From the NCBI GenBank assembly GCA_013044195.1, contig JABEUV010000094.1, positions 1 to 38,660 of the forward strand: DNA of 38,660 bases. Direction: 5' to 3'. Every line of letters starts with the position of its first letter. Position 1 is the stretch's first letter. Shown here one piece after another: positions 15,195 through 24,504 of the stretch. The stretch is from Elusimicrobiota bacterium. GTDB taxonomy: Bacteria; Elusimicrobiota; Elusimicrobia; UBA1565; UBA9628. A program made the position numbers and the translations under genes. The notes beneath the pieces were generated by a model. The model was not told the DNA's origin. It worked only from the letters and a program-made list of their open reading frames with translations, and did not search any database.

Positions 15195-16685
15195 CTACGG
15201 CAGGGCCGGAAGGTCGACGGTGAAGACGGCCCCGCCCTCGGGCCGGTTGGCGGCGGAAATGCGGCCGTCGTTGCGCTCGATGAGCAGGCGGCAGAGATAT
15301 AGGCCGAGGCCCGTGCCCTGCCCCGGTTCCTTGGTGGTGAAGAACGGCTTGAAAATACGCTCCATGTCTTTTTGCGCGATGCCGGCGCCGTTGTCCTCGA
15401 CGGAGAAGATCGCGCGTCCGTCGGCTTCGCGCACGCGCAGAGTGGCGTGGGAGTTCTCGCGCCCCTCGATGGCCTGGAACGCGTTGCGCAGAAGATTGAC
15501 GGCGACCTGCTTGAGCTGCACGGGATCCGCGTTCACCCGAGGCGAGACGGCCGGCCAGTCGCAGCGAACCTCGGGCGCGAATTTCACGGCGAAGCGCGCC
15601 AGCGTCAGCGAGGACTCCAGCAGCGCGACCAGCTCGACGTTCTCCTTGCGGGGCTCGCGGCGGCGGGCGAAATCAAGGAGGCTTGCGACCACGTCGCGGC
15701 AGCGGACGGCCTGCGCGGCGATGGTCTCGAGATCTTCCTTGTCCTTCGCGGCGAGGGCGGGGTTCGCCCTCAGGAGTTCGACGCTCCCCAGGATGACCGT
15801 CAAGGGGTTGTTGATCTCGTGCGCGATTCCGGCGGCCAGAGAACCGGCCGTATTGAGCTTTTCGGACTGGAGCAGAAGCTGCTGCGTCGTGAAAAAACGG
15901 CGGAACATCTCGGCGTTGCGCACGGCTTGGGCGGCTTGAGCCGCGAAGACGGCCGCGTGGCGGACGTCGCGGGCGCAAAAGGGCTCGGCGTTTCGGGCGC
16001 GTACGGCCGTGAGGTAGCCGTAAACCTCCGTTCCGGCCGTGAGAGTCTGGCTGAGCGCGGGGCGGTCCGCCGCGCCGCCCCCCGCGATCAACGCCGCGAA
16101 ATCGACGTCGTCCGCCGCGGGATCGCTGTCGGCCGCCGTCCTCAAGCGGCCGTCTTCCAGCAGCAGGATCACGGTGCGGTCGGCGGCCAGCACTCGCTTG
16201 GACAGGGAGGCGATCAAGGGCAGGATTTCATCGAGTTCGGCCGAGCGGAACTGCGCCAGGCTGGATTCGTAGATGCCGAGGAGGGACTTCAGCTCGCTTG
16301 TCTCCACGGCGCGCCGCACAAGCGAGGTGAGCTGGGCCGTGCCCACGGGCTTGAGCAGGAAATCGAACGCGCCCAGCTTCATCGCCTCGACGGCGACGTC
16401 GACGGTCCCGTAGCCGGTCGTCATCACGACCTCGGTCTCCGGGCAGGCTTTCTTAAGCTCCTTGAGCAGTTCCAGCCCGTCCATGCGCGGCATGCGCACG
16501 TCGCTAATCACGAGATCGAAGCGGCTTGCGCGCGCAAGCTCCAGCGCGCGGGCGCCGTCGCCGACGGCGACGACCTCGTAGCCGAGCGCCGTGAGTTCAT
16601 AAATAAAGAAGTCGCGCAGGCCCTGCTCGTCGTCCACGATCAGAATGCGCGACGATTGAGGCGGCGGCACGGCGTCAGGTTTCAT
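15195..16685 (-). CDS. histidine kinase REC-GAF-like-HisKA-HATPase
   Basis: The 496-residue cytoplasmic kinase begins with a receiver (LIVDDEQGLRDFF, LVISDVRMPRMDGLELL, FLLKPVG). A helical stretch and a GAF-like region (about 135-265: LPLIASLSKRVLAADRTVIL and a later cluster of small residues) come next. HisKA has His289 in [18 protein letters not shown], followed by an ATPase domain ([39 protein letters not shown]). The pattern is that of NtrB-like kinases fused to an NtrC-type receiver, but the sigma54-interacting and DNA-binding parts of NtrC are absent. It is transcribed alone or read through into the hybrid-kinase operon 83 bases downstream. Confidence 0.9.
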   Translation of the reverse strand: MKPDAVPPPQSSRILIVDDEQGLRDFFIYELTALGYEVVAVGDGARALELARASRFDLVISDVRMPRMDGLELLKELKKACPETEVVMTTGYGTVDVAVEAMKLGAFDFLLKPVGTAQLTSLVRRAVETSELKSLLGIYESSLAQFRSAELDEILPLIASLSKRVLAADRTVILLLEDGRLRTAADSDPAADDVDFAALIAGGGAADRPALSQTLTAGTEVYGYLTAVRARNAEPFCARDVRHAAVFAAQAAQAVRNAEMFRRFFTTQQLLLQSEKLNTAGSLAAGIAHEINNPLTVILGSVELLRANPALAAKDKEDLETIAAQAVRCRDVVASLLDFARRREPRKENVELVALLESSLTLARFAVKFAPEVRCDWPAVSPRVNADPVQLKQVAVNLLRNAFQAIEGRENSHATLRVREADGRAIFSVEDNGAGIAQKDMERIFKPFFTTKEPGQGTGLGLYLCRLLIERNDGRISAANRPEGGAVFTVDLPALP

Positions 16686-16819
16686 TGGGATGCTATGACG
16701 GAGTATGCCGAGGGGAGCCGTCAGGAGCGGTTATCTCTCCCTGAATCCTTGCTTAACTGCGTCCTGCCGCATCCGCGCCGGAACCAAATCCACGCCCGCA
16801 GACAGTTCCTGTTTAGCCA

Positions 16820-16849
16820 TTCTACACTTTGATGAAGAGGGCCGCCAAA
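16820..16849 (-). promoter_or_regulatory. possible promoter of the REC-GAF kinase
   Basis: On the - strand TTGGCG (16849 to 16844), an 18-base spacer and TAGAAT (16825 to 16820) resemble a sigma70 promoter. It would give a leader of about 130 bases before ATG 16685. The rest of the 229-base gap between recQ and the kinase shows nothing I can identify. Confidence 0.35.
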
Positions 16850-16914
16850 TAATTCGCCGCGGCCGTTCGTCACTCCGGTGGATCTTGACGAGTTCTCAAA
16901 GGTAGGGCGAAGCC

Positions 16915-18432
<1,518 letters not shown>

Positions 18433-18438
18433 GCGTCA

Positions 18439-18526
18439 ATTCTACGATTTCGCGGCGCGCCGCGCGGGTTTCGTCACGCGCTTGTGACGCGGCCGTCGAG
18501 AGCGCTCCATGCGCGCGGGTTAAGCT
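18439..18526. promoter_or_regulatory. divergent promoter region recQ / 18533 gene with inverted repeat
   Basis: On - TAGAAT (18444 to 18439) lies 6 bases before the recQ ATG. On + TAAGCT (18521-18526), a weaker box, lies 6 bases before ATG 18533. Between them CGTCAC-GCGCTT-GTGACG (18472-18489) is a perfect 6-bp-arm inverted repeat that could be an operator for either gene. No -35 box stands out. Confidence 0.45.
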
Positions 18527-18532
18527 GTTCGC

Positions 18533-20068
18533 ATGATTGCGGCGCTGCTTATCTTTCTGGGCGGCCTTTCCGGCGCGCCCGCCTTAGCGGACGCGGCCGC
18601 CGCTTTACCCGCCTTACCCGCGGCGGCCGCCCCCGCCGGCGGCATCCATGAACGGGCCGGGGACCTGTGGCGCCGCATCCGCACCGCGTCCGCTTCCGAT
18701 CCCGCGGCCGTCGGCGCGCTCCAACAAGAGTGGAACCAGCTCAAGGCCATCCAGCGCGAGTTCGGCTCGGATCCCGACACGCATGTCGTCATGCGCCAGG
18801 CCAAGCAGGCCTTGGCGATGCTGAACGCGGGCGTCATGCCGCCTCCCGTCGCCGGAGAGCCTGCCGCGGCTTCCGGGCCGCATCCGACCGTTTCCGCGCC
18901 TACCGCCGCGCAATCGCTGCTGAATGCCGCGGGCGGAGCGGTGAATTTGGACGGCGGCGCGCTGTTCGACGGTTCGCTTGCGTCCGGCGGCGAGGACTCG
19001 CCCGGTGCGGACCCATCCGCGGACTTGGGCCCCGGCAAGAAGGCGGCCAAAAAGAAAAAGAAGAAAGACAAGAGCGACGCCGCGGCCGATAAGCCCGAAA
19101 AATTCCACAAACATATATGGAGCACGACTTACGACGACGCCGCGTTGGTCATCCTGCAGAAGCATGCGGATGCAAGCGCGAGCATGGATTACCTGCAGAG
19201 AATCGCACATGGGATGGCCGCCAAGCTGCGCGACCGCAATATGTCGGTAAACTGGGACGACATCAAGAAGTTCCGCTTCAAAGTGACGAACGATCACTTC
19301 GTTATTCGATTGAAATACAAAGACCACAGCCGAACGTCTCTCGATCTCGGCGACGCGGGAATGTGGCTTCCGGGGTATAAAAGAAAGCATCGCAAGGACG
19401 CGAACAAAAAAAACGGGTCTCACGCGGCGTCTCTCGCCGGCCGGCGCCGTTCGCATGGCACCGCGTTCGCCTCTCACGGCCGCGGCGGCGCGCGCCGTCA
19501 GACTCCGCGTCGCGGCGCCGGGACGAAGGCCGAAAAGGCGGCCCGGAAGGATCGCGCGGCGTCGGACGCCGCGCAGCTCGCGGCCGCGCGCGCGGCGGGC
19601 GCGCGGGCGTTGAAGGCGGCGAAGGCGACGGCCTTGGGGTTGAAAGGCGGCGCGGCCGAGAAGCCGTCGGCGGGCGTCGCCGTCGCGGCCGCCGCGACGG
19701 CATTAGCGGGTCGCCGCGGATTTTACGCGCGCGGTCCGGGTTTCGACGCGGAGACTTTTTCTTCTATCGACGGACCGGCGGCGCGCCGCACCGTCGGCTC
19801 CTCCACGGCCGTTGCCGCTCGCGGCGCAGACGCGGATCCGGCGGATGAATCTTTGCGGGACGCCGTGGCGGCGGGCCCAAGCGATGGCGCGGCCGTCGCG
19901 CCCGCGCTCAAGGCGAAGCCGGAGGACTTTTCTCGCGCGGCGGCGCTCCGAGCGTCCGCGCCCGCGCCTTCGGCGTTCGGCGGCCTGACGACGGCCGCGG
20001 GTCTCCTCCTCCTTTTGCTCGCGCTGGCGGCGCTCGCCGTCGAGCGCGGCGCATCCCGCCGCGCCTGA
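18533..20068 (+). CDS. secreted Ala/Lys-rich protein with C-terminal membrane and basic tail, function unknown
   Basis: The 511-residue protein begins with a signal peptide (MIAALLIFLGGLSGAPALAD). A helical region containing EWNQLKAIQREFG and an Ala/Pro stretch follow, then a run of lysines (KKAAKKKKKKDK near residue 175). The compact segment at about 190-285, with WSTTYDDAALVILQKHAD and VNWDDIKKFRFKVTNDHFVI, looks like the only ordered domain. After it come about 190 residues rich in Arg, Ala and Gly. The C-terminus is a hydrophobic helix (GLLLLLLALAALAV) followed by ERGASRRA, the layout of sortase-like C-terminal sorting signals or a simple tail anchor. I know no family for it. The start is set by TAAGCT 6 bases upstream and the signal peptide. 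Confidence 0.8.
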   Translation: MIAALLIFLGGLSGAPALADAAAALPALPAAAAPAGGIHERAGDLWRRIRTASASDPAAVGALQQEWNQLKAIQREFGSDPDTHVVMRQAKQALAMLNAGVMPPPVAGEPAAASGPHPTVSAPTAAQSLLNAAGGAVNLDGGALFDGSLASGGEDSPGADPSADLGPGKKAAKKKKKKDKSDAAADKPEKFHKHIWSTTYDDAALVILQKHADASASMDYLQRIAHGMAAKLRDRNMSVNWDDIKKFRFKVTNDHFVIRLKYKDHSRTSLDLGDAGMWLPGYKRKHRKDANKKNGSHAASLAGRRRSHGTAFASHGRGGARRQTPRRGAGTKAEKAARKDRAASDAAQLAAARAAGARALKAAKATALGLKGGAAEKPSAGVAVAAAATALAGRRGFYARGPGFDAETFSSIDGPAARRTVGSSTAVAARGADADPADESLRDAVAAGPSDGAAVAPALKAKPEDFSRAAALRASAPAPSAFGGLTTAAGLLLLLLALAALAVERGASRRA

Positions 20069-20171
20069 GTCTTTGGTCCTAAAGCCCCTCGGGACTCTCG
20101 GGCAAATAAACGTCATGCAGGGTTGACGCGGCGCAGATTTTGGGGCTATTCGTTCGCGCGGGCGCGAGGCG

Positions 20172-20177
20172 TACAAT
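20172..20177 (+). promoter_or_regulatory. -10 box of the MFS/kinase fusion operon
   Basis: TACAAT is followed by exactly 6 bases and ATG 20184, which predicts a leaderless message. A TTGACG at 20123-20128 is too far away (43 bases) to be its -35. The 115-base gap before the gene also holds small inverted repeats (CTTT/AAAG, GCCC/GGGC at about 20070-20105) that may end the upstream transcript. Confidence 0.5.
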
Positions 20178-20183
20178 GTCGCC

Positions 20184-23100
20184 ATGATCCGAATCATTCG
20201 AGCCGGACTTGCGGCCCTCTATCTGATTTCCATCCCCGGCGCCTCCGCGTGGGCGCAGGTCGCCCGCGTGGCGGAGATTTCGGCGCCCGTGACGGCGCCG
20301 GCGCCGGCCGTCTCGCCTCTGGGCGCGGCCGCGCCCAACGTCGCGTTGACGCCCGCCGCTCTCGCCCCGTCTTTGGCGCCGGCGCCGGTTCCGGCTCCGG
20401 CGTTGTCCGCCGCCGCGGCGCAGCCCGCGGCGCCGACGGCGGCGTCGGCGGCCGCGGCGACGGCCGAAGCGGCGGCAGCCGTCCCCGCCCCCGCCCCGGA
20501 GTCCACCCTCGCTGCCGCGTCCCTCGCCGCGGCAACCCCGTCGGCGACGCGCGCGTCCTTCTCCGCGGCGCGACTTTTCGACGGCTTGCGCCGGCGCGCG
20601 GGTTCCGAGCCTTCCGTGCCGGCGGTCGCGGGGCGTGAGGCGGTTTCCGCGCCGCGGCTGTCCGCGGCGTCCTCCGCCGCTGAAGCTCCGGCGCTTCCCC
20701 CCGCCCCGTCGCCGCGCGCGCCGCGCTTGCGCGGCTACCTGTCCGGCGCGTTTCTGGCGCAACTGGCCAGCAACTCCCAGCAAGTGACCATGCCGCTGTT
20801 GTTCCTTAAGATGACGGGCGCGGCCGCGCCGACGGCGTATCTGCTGGCGTTGGGCTCCGCGCTGGACGCGGCCGGGACCTTGATCGGCGGGCGCATGACC
20901 GATCGCTGGGGCGCCAAGAACGTGTTGATTCTCAGCACGATCGCGCGCGGCGCGGCGGTGGTGTCTTTGCCCATTCTTGCCGCCGCCGGCGCGCTGGGCC
21001 TGCCCGTCGTGGTCTCGGCCTATGTGGTGGAAAGCCTGTGTCGCGGTCTGGCGGACACGGCGCGCAGCACCTTGCCGGTGGAGCTGTCCTCCGGCCATGA
21101 AGGGCTTCTCAAAACAATTCTGGCCAAGAATCAGCTTTTCTTAGAAGCCGGCGGCGTGGCCGGACCGTTCGTGGCGGCCGCGTTGATCGCGGGTCTGGGC
21201 GGCGTGGCCGCACCCGCGGCGCTGTGGCTGGCGCCGATTGTCTTCGCGCTGGTGACGGCGGCCTACGTGGGCATTCCCCGCGTGTCGCGCGCAGTCGACG
21301 CGCCGGACGCGCCGACGGCGACGGGCGCTGCGGCGAAGACGGACGGCGGCTGGATGCGCTGGGCGCTGATGGCGGCGGCCCTGCTCACCGTCTACCCGCT
21401 CAAAGGCCTTCTTCCCGCCGTGTTCGCCACGCAGGTTCTGCAAAGCGACGCCGCCGCGGGTTGGCTGACCGGCATGTTCGGCGTTGGAGGCCTGCTGGGC
21501 GCGCTGGCCTACGGCCGCTTCGGTCGGAGCGTGACCGCGCGGACGTGGCTGACCGGCGGCGCTCTGGGCACGGCCGCCTTCGCGGCGGCGTTCCTGCCCG
21601 GCAGTTTCGCCGCGGCCGCGGCGGCTATAATGGTATTCGCCGCGGCCAACGTGGCCGCGCGCCTGGCGCTCAGCGCCGCCATTCAAATGCGCGCGCCGCC
21701 CGGCCGCTCCGGGGCGGCCATGGGACCGGCGCGCTTCGCGGCCAACATCAGCGGCTTGGGCATCCGATTGCTGGCCGGGCTGGCGTTCTCCGCCGCGTTC
21801 CTCCCGTCGCAATCCTTCCGGCTGGTCGCGGCGGGCTTGGGCGTCGCGGCGCTTCTGCTGGCGTTCGTCGCGCGCCGTCTGACCGCGCCGCTGACGGCGT
21901 CGGCGCGTCGTCTCGGCCTAGCGGCGGCGCTGGGCGTGCTGCCGGCGACGGGCGCGCCGCGGCTTTCTGCTGTTCACGGTCTTCCGGGACGGCTGATCGT
22001 CGTCGAGGGTTTGGACGGCTCGGGAAAATCTACGCAGATGGAGCGGCTCAAAGAAGAACTGGAGGCGCGCGGCGTGGACGTGGTCGCGACGAGCTGGAAC
22101 TCGTCGGACTTGGTGTCGGACGCCGTCAAAAAGGCCAAGAAGGCGCGGGCGTTGGACGCGCGCACCTTCGCGCTGCTGAACGCCGCGGACCTGGCCGACC
22201 GCTTGGACAAGACGATCCTTCCCGCTTTACGCGCGGGCTCCGTGGTGCTGGCCGACCGCTGGTATTTCACCGCGTTGGCGCGCGACCGCGTGCGCGGCAA
22301 CGAGCCGAAGTGGCTTGACGGCCTCTACGCGTCCGCGCTGAAGCCCGACCTGACGCTCTACTTCCGCCTGCCCACGGCCACCGCCATCGAGCGCGTGCTG
22401 GCGCGCGCGCAAGGCAAGCCCGGGCTTTCGGAGGACTTCGACGAGGACGCCTCGGGCAAGGTTCTGGGGCAGAACTACTACGCGGTGGGCCGCGACCAAA
22501 ATTTCTCGTCCGACGACCTGGAGAACTTCCGTCAATTCCAGACGCGCGTGGCCGCTCAATACGACGCGCAGGCCCGCCGCTTCGGCTTTCGCATGATCGA
22601 CGCGGCCAAGGACCGCGACACGGTGACGGCGGCGACCTTCCAGACCGCGTTCGGCGCGTTGGGAACGCTGTCGTCGTTTCGCCGCCGTGACCAGGCCAAG
22701 AGCGGCAACCTCTTCGACAAGGACCCGGCCGGGGACGCCGACAACATCCGCCGCAACTACATGAAGGAGAAGCGCGGCGCGCACTTCTACTTCCGCAACA
22801 TGCTCTTGCCCATGCAGGAGCGCTTCGTGCAGCTGATGAACGTGTCCGCGATGCCGCGCGCGCTCCTGCACGGCTCGCCGCACGTGGACAACTACGCCAA
22901 GTCCAGTCAGGGTGCTGCGATGGTGGACTTCGACCGCTCCCGCGTGGGGCCCTACGCCTGGGACCTTCTGCGCCTGATGGTGTCTCTGTCGCTGCGGCGT
23001 AAAAAGTCCGACGAGGACTTGCTCGATAAGTCCGCGCTGAAGCAGTTGCGCAAAGGCTACCGTCACGGCCTGCGCCACCCGGACCGGCCGTTTTCAGAGG

Positions 23101-23831
23101 CGCGCCTGCTCAAGGACGTGGAGGCCGGACCGCACGAGGAGAGCGTCGACGCCTACCTGAAGGCGGACGGCAAGTGGGCCGCGGAGATGCGCGAAAACCC
23201 CCTGCCCGTCGATAACCCGGACGTGGTCGCGTTGGTCCAGGGCTACGACCGCAGCCTCGGCGGCGCCATACTGTCCGATTACAGGATTGAGGAAGCCGGC
23301 CGCGGCCAAGGCTCGATGGGCTTTCGCGGCCTCTTCCTGGTGGTTCTGGCGCCGCGCGATGAAAAGTCCGGACGCGACCGCATCCTCCTCAATATCAAAC
23401 AGGTGCGCGCCGACCCGGACACCGAATGGTTCAAGAACCCCTACGCGACGCAGATTCAGCGCATGCACGCGGCCGCCGACGTCTACGCGCCGGGCTGGGC
23501 GCCGGGTGCGGGCTGGGCGGTCTTGGACGGCGTCGAATACGACGTGCGCCGCATCGACCCGCTCAACGCCAAGATCAAGAAAATGTTGAACCTGGAATCT
23601 CAGGCCGACCTGGCCTACGCGGTCGGCACCCAGCTGGGGCGCGCGCATCGGCTCACGCTCCAGGACGGCGCGACGGCCGAGGACGTGGAGCGGCATTTGG
23701 ACGAGCACTTCGACGCGCTGGTCGCGGCCGGTGTGACGATCCGCGACGAACTCCTGGCCGCCCACGCGCGCTATCTTAAAAAGATGGCCCGCGCGGGCCT
23801 GACTCCGAGCGGGGGCGGCGATGAGCAATAA
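20184..23831 (+). CDS. fusion: Ala/Pro N-terminus, MFS transporter, thymidylate-kinase-like domain, DUF2252-like domain
   Basis: This 1215-residue protein joins at least three domains. Residues 1-26 look like a signal peptide (GASAWAQ), then about 155 Ala/Pro-rich residues follow. About 184-565 is a 12-helix MFS transporter with the loop motif GGRMTDRWGAKN after helix 2. About 600-820 is a P-loop kinase of the dTMP-kinase type: VVEGLDGSGKSTQ (P-loop 609-616), LADRWYFTALARDRVRG and DLTLYFRLPTATAIERVL. About 835-1215 resembles DUF2252, a protein-kinase-like fold: LLHGSPHVDNYA (896-905), MVDFDRSRVGPYAWDLLRL and GSMGFRGLFLVVL. In place of the usual GDxHxxN, the loop reads GSPHVDN. MFS-dTMP kinase fusions are known from actinobacteria; I know of none carrying DUF2252. 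The frame is intact throughout and overlaps the phosphatase gene by 11 bases. Confidence 0.88.
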   Translation: MIRIIRAGLAALYLISIPGASAWAQVARVAEISAPVTAPAPAVSPLGAAAPNVALTPAALAPSLAPAPVPAPALSAAAAQPAAPTAASAAAATAEAAAAVPAPAPESTLAAASLAAATPSATRASFSAARLFDGLRRRAGSEPSVPAVAGREAVSAPRLSAASSAAEAPALPPAPSPRAPRLRGYLSGAFLAQLASNSQQVTMPLLFLKMTGAAAPTAYLLALGSALDAAGTLIGGRMTDRWGAKNVLILSTIARGAAVVSLPILAAAGALGLPVVVSAYVVESLCRGLADTARSTLPVELSSGHEGLLKTILAKNQLFLEAGGVAGPFVAAALIAGLGGVAAPAALWLAPIVFALVTAAYVGIPRVSRAVDAPDAPTATGAAAKTDGGWMRWALMAAALLTVYPLKGLLPAVFATQVLQSDAAAGWLTGMFGVGGLLGALAYGRFGRSVTARTWLTGGALGTAAFAAAFLPGSFAAAAAAIMVFAAANVAARLALSAAIQMRAPPGRSGAAMGPARFAANISGLGIRLLAGLAFSAAFLPSQSFRLVAAGLGVAALLLAFVARRLTAPLTASARRLGLAAALGVLPATGAPRLSAVHGLPGRLIVVEGLDGSGKSTQMERLKEELEARGVDVVATSWNSSDLVSDAVKKAKKARALDARTFALLNAADLADRLDKTILPALRAGSVVLADRWYFTALARDRVRGNEPKWLDGLYASALKPDLTLYFRLPTATAIERVLARAQGKPGLSEDFDEDASGKVLGQNYYAVGRDQNFSSDDLENFRQFQTRVAAQYDAQARRFGFRMIDAAKDRDTVTAATFQTAFGALGTLSSFRRRDQAKSGNLFDKDPAGDADNIRRNYMKEKRGAHFYFRNMLLPMQERFVQLMNVSAMPRALLHGSPHVDNYAKSSQGAAMVDFDRSRVGPYAWDLLRLMVSLSLRRKKSDEDLLDKSALKQLRKGYRHGLRHPDRPFSEARLLKDVEAGPHEESVDAYLKADGKWAAEMRENPLPVDNPDVVALVQGYDRSLGGAILSDYRIEEAGRGQGSMGFRGLFLVVLAPRDEKSGRDRILLNIKQVRADPDTEWFKNPYATQIQRMHAAADVYAPGWAPGAGWAVLDGVEYDVRRIDPLNAKIKKMLNLESQADLAYAVGTQLGRAHRLTLQDGATAEDVERHLDEHFDALVAAGVTIRDELLAAHARYLKKMARAGLTPSGGGDEQ

Positions 23832-24504
23832 GCCCTTGCCGCGGCGCACGATCATCATCGGCGACGTGCACGGCTGTGCGGCGGAACTGCGCGACCTTCT
23901 GCGCGCGACGCGCGCGTCGGCGGGCGACCGCCTGATCAGCGTCGGCGACCTGCTCTGCAAGGGCCCCGACAGCCGCGGCGTGCTGGAGTGGGCCATGCGC
24001 GCGCCGAATCTGGAGTGCGTTCTGGGCAACCACGAACTGCGTTTCCTGAACTGCCGCCGGCGCGGTGTCCTACCCGACGTCAAGCCCTACGACCTTGAGA
24101 CCGTGCGCCAACTGGACGAACTCTACGAGCCCGCAATGCGCTTCGTCTCAAGCTGGCCGTTGATGATCGACGAGCTCGACCTGCTCGTCGTTCACGCGGG
24201 CTTCGACCCGCGCCGCGCGCTTGCGCGCCAGTCCGACGTGGCGCTGACCGGCCTGCGCCGTCTTAAGGACACCGGCGAGCCTTGGTACGAGCGCTACGAA
24301 GACGAGCGCCTGGTCGTCTTCGGCCACTGGGCGCGCCCGGAGCCGGTGGTGCGGCGCAACGCCGTCGGCTTGGACACCGGCTGCGTCTACGGCGGCGCGC
24401 TCACCGCGCTGATTCTGCCCGAGCGCCGGCTGGTGAGCGTTCCGGCGCGGCGCGTCTACGCGCGCAAGGAGTCCTGGCCGCCGCGCACGCTTGAGGCGGC
24501 ATGA
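23821..24504 (+). CDS. PPP-family metallophosphatase (PrpE/ApaH-like)
   Basis: The 227-residue cytoplasmic enzyme has the full PPP signature: IIIGDVHGCAAEL (metal ligands Asp15, His17), SVGDLLCKGPDSRGVLEW, VLGNHELRF, LLVVHAGFDP and VVFGHWA. These are the two-metal phosphoesterases that split phosphoproteins or dinucleoside polyphosphates such as Ap4A; GDxxxKGPDS is the ApaH/PrpE rather than the eukaryotic phosphatase form. Substrate cannot be decided. The ATG lies inside the end of the fusion gene and its stop overlaps the next MFS gene, so it is made with two transporters and a kinase and may reverse what the kinase domains do. Confidence 0.88.
   Translation: MSNKPLPRRTIIIGDVHGCAAELRDLLRATRASAGDRLISVGDLLCKGPDSRGVLEWAMRAPNLECVLGNHELRFLNCRRRGVLPDVKPYDLETVRQLDELYEPAMRFVSSWPLMIDELDLLVVHAGFDPRRALARQSDVALTGLRRLKDTGEPWYERYEDERLVVFGHWARPEPVVRRNAVGLDTGCVYGGALTALILPERRLVSVPARRVYARKESWPPRTLEAA

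Noticed and set aside
20123-20128. TTGACG as -35 of the fusion operon
   Set aside because: It is 43 bases from the TACAAT box. A pairing with CTATTC at 20146 is possible but weak.
20079-21098. 339-codon minus-strand frame rich in Arg and Gly
   Set aside because: It is antisense to the Ala/Pro-rich N-terminus of the fusion protein; its low complexity follows from that coding.
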